Source of the DNA: Alphaproteobacteria bacterium
GTDB taxonomy: Bacteria > Pseudomonadota > Alphaproteobacteria > Caulobacterales > Caulobacteraceae
Length of the DNA: 9,336 bases
NCBI GenBank assembly: GCA_028869395.1
Contig: JAGWSE010000465.1
Span: 1-9,336 of the forward strand
Reading direction: 5' to 3'
The number at the start of each line of letters is the position of its first letter. Within the stretch, counting starts at the first letter, position 1. A program made the position numbers and the translations under genes. The notes under the pieces were generated by a model. The model ran no database searches. It was not told where the DNA came from and saw only the letters and a program-made list of their open reading frames with translations. This document shows positions 1 to 7,951 of this stretch, one piece after another.

Positions 1-1659
1 GCGGCAGCCCGACTGGAGCGACGAGGCCTGCGCGGGCCTCGGCCCCGCTCATGGGACGAACTGGCCGCCCGGCTCAAGGACGAGCCCGCCCGGGCGCTCG
101 CGGCGCGGCTGCGGGCGGTCGTGGAGACGCTGGCGTTTGCGGACGCTGCCGAGCCGCCCGCCATTGCCGCCCGCCGGCTGGCCGCAGCGATGGAGGCCGT
201 CGCGGCGGACGAGGCCGGGCGCACGGGCGAGCTGTGGGCTGGACAGGGCGGCGAGGCCATGGCGCGGCTGCTCTCCGGGCTGATCGCCGACACCGGCCTG
301 CCGCCGGTCACCGCGCGTGGCCTCGCAGATTTGCTGAGCCGGCTGATGGACGGCGAGACGATCCGCGCCGGCGGGGCCGCCCATCCCCGGCTGCGAATCC
401 TGGGCGCCATCGAAGCGCGCCTGGTGCGCGCCGATCGGCTGGTGGTGGCGGGGCTGGAGGAAGGCGTCTGGCCAAAGCCCGCGCCGCTGGACCCCTTCCT
501 GTCGCGACCGATGCGCCGCGCGCTGGGCCTGCCCTCGCCCGAGCGGCGGATCGGGCTGTCCGCCCACGATTTCGCTCAGGCGGCCTGCGCGCCGGAGGTG
601 ATCCTGCTTCACACCGAGCGCCGTGAGGGCGCCCCCAGCGTGAAGTCCCGCTGGCTGTGGCGGCTGGAGACCCTGGCCAAGGGCGCGGGCGTGGAGATCC
701 CCGGCCGCCCCGAGGTGCTGGCCTGGGCGCGCGGCCTGGACGCGCCCGAGGTCTACGCGCCCGCCTCACGTCCCAGCCCGAAGCCGCCGGTGGCCGCACG
801 TCCGGACAAGCTGTTCGTCACCCGCATCGAGGCCCTGACCCGCGACCCGTACGAGGTCTGGGCGCGGGACATCATGAACCTGCGCGCCCTGCGCCTGCCC
901 GACGAGGCGGTGGACGTCCGCGCCCGGGGCACCGCCATCCACGCAGCGTTCGAGCGCTTCACCCGCACCTGGCCGCAGGCGCTCCCGCCGGACGCTGCCG
1001 CGGTCTTCCGCGACTTCTACCTGGAGGCCCTGGAGGCCGAAGGCATGCCGGCCGAGGGTCTGGCCCGCGAGCGGGCGCTGGCCGCCGAGGCCGCCCAGTG
1101 GGTGGTGGAGATGGAAATCCGCCGCCGCGCTGACGGCCGCGACATCCATGTGGAGCGGATCGGCGAGGTCACGCTCCCCCTGCCCTGCGGCCCCTTCACC
1201 CTGGCCGCCAAGGCCGACCGCATCGAGATCACGCCCGAGGGGCTGGGCAATGTGCTGGACTACAAGACCGGCGCGCCGCCCTCCGCCAAAATGGTGCGCA
1301 CCGGGTTCTCGCCGCAGCTGACGCTCACCGCCGCTATCCTGGCGCGGGGCGGCTTCGACGGGCTGCCGGCCGCGGAAGCGGGCGAGCTCACCTACCTCTC
1401 GGTGACCGGCCGCCGGCCGCCGGGACGCGAGGAAGTGCGCGCCGCGCCCGACGGCGACGGCGAGCGGGTGCTGATCAGCGGCGAGGCCGCCGAGGCGGCG
1501 ATCGAGGGGCTGGAGCGGCTGATCGAGAGTTTCCGCGATCCGGAGCGCGGCTACGCCTCGCGCACGGCGCCGCAGTTCGTGAAGCTCTACGCCTCCGACT
1601 ACGACCACTTGGCTCGGGTCTTCGAGTGGTCCACCTCCGGCGAGGAGGGCGAGGAATGA
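1..1659 (+). CDS. addB: AddB, helicase-nuclease subunit B of double-strand break repair (5' end outside window)
   Basis: The frame is open from base 1, so the start and the N-terminal Walker-type domain lie outside; about 552 codons are present, roughly the C-terminal half of an AddB. AddB pairs with AddA in the cytoplasm to unwind and resect broken DNA ends for RecA loading. The remnant has the family block GLEEGVWP (about 451-474) and a GLSAHDF block (about 553-573). A RecB-family nuclease domain follows: RGTAIHAAF (His at 940), ADRIE (Asp at 1216), the LDYKTG motif (Asp 1258, Lys 1264) and FSPQL (Gln at 1315), so the nuclease looks intact. The place where Bacillus AddB has its first cluster cysteine (CPF) reads DPY here (844-852), and no cysteine follows the DYK motif, so the 4Fe-4S cluster is probably absent. 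The stop overlaps the addA start. I am sure of the family; the alphaproteobacterial subtype is inferred. Confidence 0.93.
   Translation, partial: AAARLERRGLRGPRPRSWDELAARLKDEPARALAARLRAVVETLAFADAAEPPAIAARRLAAAMEAVAADEAGRTGELWAGQGGEAMARLLSGLIADTGLPPVTARGLADLLSRLMDGETIRAGGAAHPRLRILGAIEARLVRADRLVVAGLEEGVWPKPAPLDPFLSRPMRRALGLPSPERRIGLSAHDFAQAACAPEVILLHTERREGAPSVKSRWLWRLETLAKGAGVEIPGRPEVLAWARGLDAPEVYAPASRPSPKPPVAARPDKLFVTRIEALTRDPYEVWARDIMNLRALRLPDEAVDVRARGTAIHAAFERFTRTWPQALPPDAAAVFRDFYLEALEAEGMPAEGLARERALAAEAAQWVVEMEIRRRADGRDIHVERIGEVTLPLPCGPFTLAAKADRIEITPEGLGNVLDYKTGAPPSAKMVRTGFSPQLTLTAAILARGGFDGLPAAEAGELTYLSVTGRRPPGREEVRAAPDGDGERVLISGEAAEAAIEGLERLIESFRDPERGYASRTAPQFVKLYASDYDHLARVFEWSTSGEEGEE
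1643..1648 (+). promoter_or_regulatory. Shine-Dalgarno site of addA
   Basis: A full AGGAGG, a complete match to the anti-Shine-Dalgarno core, sits inside the last codons of addB, 7 bases before the ATG at 1656. It decides the addA start in favour of 1656 over the in-frame GTG at 1626. It suggests addA can start translation strongly by itself as well as by coupling to addB termination. Confidence 0.8.
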
Positions 1660-4600
1660 GCGTCGCCGACCGGCCCCGCATCCTCGCCGCCGATCCCCAG
1701 GCGCGCGCCGCCGACCCCACCATATCGGCCTTCGTCACGGCCAATGCCGGATCGGGCAAGACCAAGACGCTGATCGACCGGGTGGCCCGCCTGCTGCTGG
1801 CGGGCGCGCACCCCGAGGCCATCCTGTGCGTGACCTACACCAAGGCCGCGGCGGCGGAGATGCAGCGCCGGCTCTACGACCTGCTGGGCGGCTGGTCGGT
1901 GGGCGCTGACGCCGAGCTGAAGACCGCGCTGGCGCGGCTGGAGGGCCGGCCGGCGGAGAGGTACGACGCCACCGCGCTGTCCGCCGCCCGCGCCCTGTTC
2001 GCCCGCGCGCTCGAGACTCCGGGCGGGCTGAAGATCCAGACCATCCACGCGTTCTGCGAGAAGCTGCTGCGGCGGTTCCCCATCGAGGCGGGGGTCTCGC
2101 CGGGCTTCCGGGTGATGGACGACGCGGCCTCGGCGGCGGTGGCGCAGGCGGCCAGGCGGGCGGTCGCGTGGCACGCGATGGCCGGAGAAGGCGCGGTCGC
2201 CGAGGCCTATGCGCGCTTCTCGATCGCCCTCGACTACGCGAGCTTCCAGGCGATGTTCGCCGACTTCGAGGCGCGCCGCGGCGCGCTGGCGGCGTTCTTC
2301 GCCGAAGTCGGCGGCCTGCCGGGCGCGGTGGACTGGGTGTGGAACCGGGTGCAGCTGCCGTGGGGTTCCGAGCCCGAGGCGATCGCCGCGGAGGCCATGG
2401 CGGCGATGGACCGGGACCTGTGGCGCAAGGCCGCTGAGGTGCTGGCCGCCGGCACGGCGACCGACCAGAAGTGCGCCAAGCAGATGGCGGCGGTGGCGGC
2501 GAACGGCGAGGCGACGCTGGCCGAGGTGCTGGGCGTGCTGTTCACCCAGGGCGGAGACGGCACGGCCGCCGCCTGGGTCGCCAAGACCAGCGGGCTGAAG
2601 TCGCGCGAGGGCCTGCGCGCCGAGCTGATCGAGGAGCAGAACCGGCTGGAGCTCGCCCGCGGCAAGATCCGGGCGGCGCAGGTGGCATGGGACACGGCGC
2701 AGGCGCTGACGCTCGCCGAAGCCTATCTGACGGCCTATGCGCTGGAGAAGCGGCTCTCCGGGGCGCTGGACTTCACCGACCTGATCGAGAAGACCTGCCA
2801 CCTGCTGCGCGACGCGCCGGCCGCGGCCTGGGTGCTCTACAAGCTGGACGGCGGCATTGACCACATCCTGGTGGACGAGGCGCAGGACACCGCGCCCGAC
2901 CAGTGGAAGATCGTCCGCGCGCTGACCGAGGAGTTCTTCTCCGGGGCGGACGCCGACGGCGGAATCGCGCGGCTGCGCAACCTGTTCGTGGTCGGCGACG
3001 AGAAGCAGTCGATCTACTCCTTCCAGGGCGCCCAGCCCGAGCAGTTGATCCGCGAGTTCGAGTTCCACCGGGCGCGCGCGACGGGCGCGGGCTATGTGCT
3101 CGACCGGGTGGATCTGCTGACCTCCTGGCGCTCGACGCCGCAGGTGCTGTCGTTCGTGGACGCGGTGTTCGCCCCGCCCGCCCTGGCCGCCGCCATCCAG
3201 CCCCGCGCCGAGCCCGAGGCCGTGCTGCATGAGCCGATGCGCAAGGACCACGAGGGCTGCGTCGACGTCTGGCCGCTGGAGCGCGAGACCAAGGGGGAGG
3301 ATCGTCAGGCCTGGGACGCGCCGCTGGACGCCGAGCCGGAGGCGAGCGCCAACAAGCGCCTGGCCCGCAAGATCGCCGCCGAGATCCAGGCGGCGATCGC
3401 GCGCGGCGACGCCGTCTGGGACAAGGAACTTGAGCGGCCCGACGGCGGCAAGGGCGACTGGCGCCCCGCCCGGGCGGGCGACGTGCTGATCCTGGTGCGC
3501 CGGCGCCGGGCGCTGTTCGAGGAGATCCTGCGCGCCCTGAAGCACGCGGGCATCCCGGTGGCAGGCGCGGACCGGCTGGCGCTATCCGAGCACATCGTCT
3601 TCGACGACCTGATCGCCCTGGCCCGCTTCGCCCTGTTCCCGGCCGACGAGCTGACGCTGGCGGCCTTGTTGAAGAGCCCGTTCTGCGGACTGGGCGACGA
3701 CGGACTCTACGACCTGGCGCATGGGCGGGGCGAGGAGCCGCTGTGGGCGGTGCTGCAGCGTCGGGCCGGCGAGCGCGAGGCGTGGGGGGAGGCCTGCGCC
3801 TTCCTCGAGCGGGTGCGGATCGAGGCGCGCGGCGCGCGACCGTTCGAGTTCTATGCCCGGCTGCTCGGCGCGAGCGATCGTGAAGGCCGCTCGATGCGCC
3901 GGCTGATCCTGCGGCGGCTGGGGGCGGAGGCGCAGGACGCGCTCGAGGAGTTCCTGGCCCAGGTGATGGCCGCCGAGGGGCGCGGCGTTCACGATCTGGA
4001 GCGACTGGTGTTCGACTTCGCCAGCCTCTCGATCACCGTGAAGCGGGAGATGGAGGCCGCGCGCGACGAGGTGCGGGTGATGACCGCCCACGGCGCCAAG
4101 GGCCTGGAGGCGCCGATCGTCTTCCTGCCGGAGACCACGCTGACCCGCACCCAGCGCGGCTCGCCGCTGATGGAGACGCAGGACGGCGGGTTCCTCTGGT
4201 GCGCCTCGGCGGCTCGCGACTGCGAGCCCTCCGCCGCCGCCCGCGAGCGCCGCGCCCGGCGCGAGGAGGAGGAGTCGCTGCGCCTGCTCTACGTGGCGCT
4301 CACGCGGGCCCGCGACCGGCTGGTGCTGTGCGGCCGGGTGGCGGCCGATGCGAAGGCGGAGAACATCAAGGGCTGGTGGGGCGCGGTCGCCGACGCCCTG
4401 GCCCACGCCGAGATCGCGCCGGCGGTGCGCGAGGTCGCCTGCGGCGAGATGACGGTGCGCCGCTACGGGCCCGATCCGAAGGTCCTGGGCGCCGGCCGCG
4501 CGGGCGAGACGCCGCCCCCGGAACCCCTGCCCGCCTGGACGGGCGAAGCCGCCGCCGCGGAGGCGTTCGGCCGCTACGCGTCGCCGTCCGACCTGGGGGA

Positions 4601-5171
4601 AGGCGCGATCGTCGCCGCGCCCTCGCCGCTGGCCGAGGCCGGCGGGCTGGGCCGCTTCCGCCGGGGCGACCTGATCCACAAGCTGCTGCAGTTGCTGCCG
4701 GACTTGGCGCCGCAGGATCGCCCGGCGGGGGCCGCAGCCCTGCTCGGGCGCGAGCGGGACCTGAGCGAGGCGCAGCGTGCTGAGATGACCGCCGCGGCGC
4801 TCTCGGTGCTGGAGGACGCCCGCTTCGCCGAGGTGTTCGGGCCCGGCAGCCGCGCCGAGGTGGCGATCGCCGGCGCTGCCGCGGCCTTGCCGCCCGGTCT
4901 GAAGGTCTCCGGCCGCATCGACCGGCTGGTCGTGCTGCGCGACCGTGTGCTGGTGGCCGACTTCAAGACCAACCGGCCCTCGCCCGAAGCCATCGCGGAC
5001 GCCGACCCGGCCTACCTGCGCCAGATGGCGATCTACTGGGCGGTGCTGGGCGAGGTGTTCCCAGGGCGGCGGATCGAGGCGGCGCTGGTCTGGACCGACG
5101 GCCCCCGGCTCATGCCTGTCCCAGAAAACTTGATAAGGCAGAGCCTTGCGGGACTCAGCGCCGGCGGTTGA
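1656..5171 (+). CDS. addA: AddA, helicase-nuclease subunit A of double-strand break repair
   Basis: This 1171-residue protein is a UvrD/Rep-type superfamily 1 helicase fused to a C-terminal RecB-type nuclease, the full length expected of AddA. With AddB it unwinds and degrades DNA from double-strand ends and prepares a 3' tail for RecA. Helicase motifs in order: Walker A ANAGSGKT (Lys35), VTYTKAAAAEM (about 59-69), IQTIHAF (about 127-133), Walker B DEAQDT (407-412), VVGDEKQSIYSFQG (Gln451), SWRSTPQVL (Arg492), MTAHGAKGLE (His812) and LLYVALTRARDR (Arg884). Nuclease residues: RGDLIH (His1008), GRIDR (Asp1089), ADFKTN (Asp1102, Lys1104) and LRQM (Gln1123). Helicase and nuclease both look functional. 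The ATG was chosen for the AGGAGG 7 bases upstream and because family members begin close to this point. The ATGA overlap with addB implies coupled 1:1 production. The last codons include rare ATA and AGG. Confidence 0.97.
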   Translation: MSVADRPRILAADPQARAADPTISAFVTANAGSGKTKTLIDRVARLLLAGAHPEAILCVTYTKAAAAEMQRRLYDLLGGWSVGADAELKTALARLEGRPAERYDATALSAARALFARALETPGGLKIQTIHAFCEKLLRRFPIEAGVSPGFRVMDDAASAAVAQAARRAVAWHAMAGEGAVAEAYARFSIALDYASFQAMFADFEARRGALAAFFAEVGGLPGAVDWVWNRVQLPWGSEPEAIAAEAMAAMDRDLWRKAAEVLAAGTATDQKCAKQMAAVAANGEATLAEVLGVLFTQGGDGTAAAWVAKTSGLKSREGLRAELIEEQNRLELARGKIRAAQVAWDTAQALTLAEAYLTAYALEKRLSGALDFTDLIEKTCHLLRDAPAAAWVLYKLDGGIDHILVDEAQDTAPDQWKIVRALTEEFFSGADADGGIARLRNLFVVGDEKQSIYSFQGAQPEQLIREFEFHRARATGAGYVLDRVDLLTSWRSTPQVLSFVDAVFAPPALAAAIQPRAEPEAVLHEPMRKDHEGCVDVWPLERETKGEDRQAWDAPLDAEPEASANKRLARKIAAEIQAAIARGDAVWDKELERPDGGKGDWRPARAGDVLILVRRRRALFEEILRALKHAGIPVAGADRLALSEHIVFDDLIALARFALFPADELTLAALLKSPFCGLGDDGLYDLAHGRGEEPLWAVLQRRAGEREAWGEACAFLERVRIEARGARPFEFYARLLGASDREGRSMRRLILRRLGAEAQDALEEFLAQVMAAEGRGVHDLERLVFDFASLSITVKREMEAARDEVRVMTAHGAKGLEAPIVFLPETTLTRTQRGSPLMETQDGGFLWCASAARDCEPSAAARERRARREEEESLRLLYVALTRARDRLVLCGRVAADAKAENIKGWWGAVADALAHAEIAPAVREVACGEMTVRRYGPDPKVLGAGRAGETPPPEPLPAWTGEAAAAEAFGRYASPSDLGEGAIVAAPSPLAEAGGLGRFRRGDLIHKLLQLLPDLAPQDRPAGAAALLGRERDLSEAQRAEMTAAALSVLEDARFAEVFGPGSRAEVAIAGAAAALPPGLKVSGRIDRLVVLRDRVLVADFKTNRPSPEAIADADPAYLRQMAIYWAVLGEVFPGRRIEAALVWTDGPRLMPVPENLIRQSLAGLSAGG

Positions 5172-5244
5172 TACCAGGGCTCCGCCCGCCTACATCGGCG
5201 GATCACAGAACGCTCGTGCGGCGTTGGGCGCCGCTGGGTGGTTT

Positions 5245-5249
5245 AGGAG
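5245..5249 (+). promoter_or_regulatory. Shine-Dalgarno site of trxA
   Basis: AGGAG lies 8 bases before the ATG at 5258. It rules out longer readings that begin near the addA stop and places the thioredoxin start exactly where the family alignment expects it. Confidence 0.75.
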
Positions 5250-5257
5250 CCTCGTTC

Positions 5258-5587
5258 ATGAGCAGCGTGAAGGTCACTGACGAATCCTTCGAGCAGGACG
5301 TCCTGAAGGCGGAGCAGCCTGTCCTCGTGGATTTCTGGGCGGAGTGGTGCGGCCCCTGCAAGCAGATCGCGCCCGCGCTGGAGCAGATCGCCCAGGAGTT
5401 CGCCGGCAAGGTGACGGTGGCCAAGCTCAACATCGAAGACAGCCCTACGACGCCCTCGCGCTATGGCGTGCGCGGCATCCCCACCATGATGCTGTTCAAG
5501 GGCGGCCAGATGACCTCGATGAAGGTCGGCGCCATGCCCAAGCAGAAGATCGTCGAGTGGCTCAACGAAGTGGGCGTGGCGGCTTAG
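5258..5587 (+). CDS. trxA: Thioredoxin 1
   Basis: This 109-residue protein has the normal size of a classical cytoplasmic thioredoxin, with no signal peptide. It reduces disulfides in partners such as ribonucleotide reductase and is recharged by thioredoxin reductase. The active site WCGPC occupies residues 30-34 (Cys31 and Cys34), preceded by VDFWAEW. The cis-proline loop GIPT has Pro75, and the fold core reads VAKLNIED and YGVRGIPTMMLFKGG. The start is set by an AGGAG 8 bases upstream. It follows addA by 86 bases on the same strand. That gap shows no convincing promoter by eye, so trxA may be read through from addBA or have its own start. The addB-addA-trxA order is, to my knowledge, common in alphaproteobacteria. 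A hairpin with a T-run follows at 5647-5687. Confidence 0.97.
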   Translation: MSSVKVTDESFEQDVLKAEQPVLVDFWAEWCGPCKQIAPALEQIAQEFAGKVTVAKLNIEDSPTTPSRYGVRGIPTMMLFKGGQMTSMKVGAMPKQKIVEWLNEVGVAA

Positions 5588-5592
5588 GCCAG

Positions 5593-5682
5593 CCCGCTCG
5601 TCCCCGCGAAGGCGGGGACCCAAGCTGAATCAGCAATTGTGGAGAGCCCGCTTGGATTCCCGATTTCGCGGGAACGAGCGGG
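5593..5682. repeat. Inverted pair of REP-like palindromic elements between convergent genes
   Basis: Two copies of a 33-base unit face each other: 5593-5625 on + and 5682-5650 on -, separated by 24 bases. They match at 28 of 33 positions. The outer arms (5593-5610 and 5665-5682) are complementary at 17 of 18 positions. Each copy is itself a hairpin. In the left copy, 5600-5607 pairs perfectly with 5612-5619 around a GAAG loop; in the right copy, 5657-5662 pairs with 5669-5674. One stem pair is C-G in the left copy and T-A in the right copy, a compensatory change. The pair fills nearly the whole trxA-folC gap. The motif is like scattered palindromes I know from Caulobacterales and sphingomonads; genome-wide copy number cannot be seen here. 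REP/BIME elements elsewhere are spread by RAYT transposases and act in mRNA ends or termination. Confidence 0.8.
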
Positions 5683-5687
5683 TTTTT
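5647..5687 (+). terminator. Probable intrinsic terminator of trxA, built from the right repeat copy
   Basis: The outer stem 5647-5652 pairs with 5677-5682 (6 base pairs). After a small internal loop, the inner stem 5657-5662 pairs with 5669-5674 (6 base pairs, loop 5663-5668). Five T follow directly at 5683-5687. This is the layout of a Rho-independent terminator for trxA transcripts, starting 60 bases after the trxA stop. The T-run touches the folC stop codon on the other strand. No matching T-run follows the left hairpin in the - direction, so it looks one-sided. The internal loop is a weakness, and no folding energy was calculated. Confidence 0.6.
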
Positions 5688-7003
5688 CACGTGGGCCAGG
5701 TCTCCGGGCTCATAGCCAGGACCTCGCCGGCGAAATGCAGGCCGCCGCAGACCAGCAGGTGCGGCGCGGGGCCGGACTGGTCGAGCGCCCGGCGCACGCC
5801 TTCGGCGACGTCTCCCACCATCTCGGCCTCCAGGCCGGCTGCCAACGCGGCGGCCGCGATGTCCTCCGCCGGCGCGGCGGTCGGGGACTCGAAGGTGGTC
5901 GCGTAGACCCTCGGGTGCATCTCGGCGAACGGGCGGAAGAAGCCCTCGGCGTCCTTGCGGGCGAACATGGCGCAGACCAGCACCAGGGGGCGCGGGTCGC
6001 GGTCCACCAGCCGCGAGGCGGCCTCCGCCAGCGCGCGGCCGGCGTGGGGATTGTGCCCGCCGTCGAGCCACAGGTCCGCGCCGCGGACCCTGGCGAGTTC
6101 GGCCAGCGGGCCCTTGGTCAGCCGCTGGAAGCGGGCCGGCCAGCAGGCGGATGAGACGCCTGCCGCGATCGCCTCCTCGCTCAGGTCGCGGCTCCAGGTG
6201 AGCGCCGCCGCCACCGCCAGGCCGGCGTTGCCGAACTGGTGGCCGCCGAACAGGCTGGGCGCCGGCAGGTCGAGAAGCCGGTCCGGCATCTGCACCATCA
6301 GGCGGCCGCGTTCCTCCCAGCAGTCGAAGTCGCGGCCCATCAGGAACAGAGGCGCCATGCGGTCGTCGGCCTCGCGCTCGATGACCTCGAGGGCCTCCTC
6401 CATCTGGCGCGCCACGACGACGGGGCGTCTGGCCTTGATGATGCCGGCCTTTTCCCAGGCGATCTTCCACAGCTCGGGGCCCAGCATCTCCAGGTGGTCG
6501 TAGTCGACTGGGGTGATCACGCTGACCGCCGGCGCCTCGAAGACGTTGGTGGCGTCGAACCGGCCGCCCAGGCCCACTTCCACGATGCAGAGGTCGGCGG
6601 GCGTCTCGGCGAAGGCCAGCAGCGCGATCACCGTGGTGATCTCGAAGAAGCTGATGGCTTGCCCGGCGTTGGCGGCCTCCACCCGCTCGATCAGCGCCTC
6701 CAGCGCCGCGTCGGTGATCAGACTGCCCGCCACGCGGATGCGCTCGGCGAAGCGGACCAGGTGGGGAGAGGTGATGGCGTGCACCTTCAGCCCCTGCGCC
6801 TCGGCGATGGCGCGTAGGTAGGCGACGGTCGAGCCCTTGCCGTTGGTGCCGGCCACGTGGATGACCGGCGGCAGTTTCTTCTCAGGGTTCCCGAGCGCGG
6901 CCAGCAGCCGCTCCACGCGGCCCACGGTGAGGTCGATCAGCGAGGGGTGGTTCGCACGCAGCCGCTGGATCACCGCGTCGGATGCGCGGATGGGATCGTA
7001 CAT
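5687..7003 (-). CDS. folC: Bifunctional dihydrofolate synthase / folylpolyglutamate synthase
   Basis: This 438-residue Mur-ligase-type enzyme attaches glutamate to dihydropteroate to make dihydrofolate, and adds further glutamates to reduced folates, using ATP in the cytoplasm. The P-loop is HVAGTNGKGST (Lys56). Next come the folate-site loop TSPHLVRF (78-86), the metal/ATP region VEVGLGGRFDATN (142-154) and PVDYDHLEMLG with His171. EKAGIIK follows, with Lys186 at the place of the carbamylated lysine of the family, then FGGHQFGNAG. In the C-terminal ligase domain LDGGHNPHAG binds substrate. Length is normal and all key residues are present. The ATG lies 16 bases after the accD stop with only a weak GAAG upstream, so translation probably depends on coupling. 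It is the last gene of the trpB-trpA-accD-folC run. Its stop abuts the palindromic pair. Confidence 0.96.
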   Translation of the reverse strand: MYDPIRASDAVIQRLRANHPSLIDLTVGRVERLLAALGNPEKKLPPVIHVAGTNGKGSTVAYLRAIAEAQGLKVHAITSPHLVRFAERIRVAGSLITDAALEALIERVEAANAGQAISFFEITTVIALLAFAETPADLCIVEVGLGGRFDATNVFEAPAVSVITPVDYDHLEMLGPELWKIAWEKAGIIKARRPVVVARQMEEALEVIEREADDRMAPLFLMGRDFDCWEERGRLMVQMPDRLLDLPAPSLFGGHQFGNAGLAVAAALTWSRDLSEEAIAAGVSSACWPARFQRLTKGPLAELARVRGADLWLDGGHNPHAGRALAEAASRLVDRDPRPLVLVCAMFARKDAEGFFRPFAEMHPRVYATTFESPTAAPAEDIAAAALAAGLEAEMVGDVAEGVRRALDQSGPAPHLLVCGGLHFAGEVLAMSPETWPT

Positions 7004-7019
7004 CGGCTGAATCTTCGGC

Positions 7020-7946
<927 letters not shown>

Positions 7947-7951
7947 GGGTC

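Noticed and set aside
1..120. Possible truncated or pseudogene start of addB, since the first start-like codon is at 121
   Set aside because: The frame is open and AddB-like back to base 1, so the window edge cuts the gene.
438..445. GCTGGTGG, the E. coli Chi octamer, in addB (a second copy at 4372-4379 in addA)
   Set aside because: AddAB of other phyla uses different Chi sequences, and G-rich octamers arise often here from Leu-Val and Gly-Trp-Trp codons.
766..1608. 280-codon open frame on the - strand opposite addB
   Set aside because: Antisense to the intact AddB nuclease domain with biased, low-information composition.
1626..1655. Ten-codon N-terminal extension of AddA from a GTG
   Set aside because: The extra residues resemble no AddA N-terminus, and the AGGAGG at 1643-1648 points to the ATG at 1656.
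1599..3545. 648-codon open frame on the - strand opposite addB/addA
   Set aside because: It lies antisense to clear helicase motifs, its composition is the Arg/Gly/Leu/Gln-rich type of GC-rich shadow frames, and no domain is recognisable.
3582..4679. 365-codon open frame on the - strand inside addA
   Set aside because: Shadow of the AddA frame in GC-rich DNA; no recognisable motif.
5186..5201. Small inverted repeat (CCGCC, 6-base loop, GGCGG) between addA and trxA, a possible operator or riboswitch
   Set aside because: A 5-base stem of this composition is expected by chance in such GC-rich DNA, and nothing else supports it.
5168..5257. Thirty-codon N-terminal extension of thioredoxin, possibly a signal peptide
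   Set aside because: It overlaps the addA stop, lacks a charged start plus hydrophobic core, and AGGAG precedes the ATG at 5258.
5637..5906. Short + strand frame reading LDSRFRGNE across the repeat
   Set aside because: This peptide is the usual false translation of the palindromic repeat and continues as a shadow of folC.
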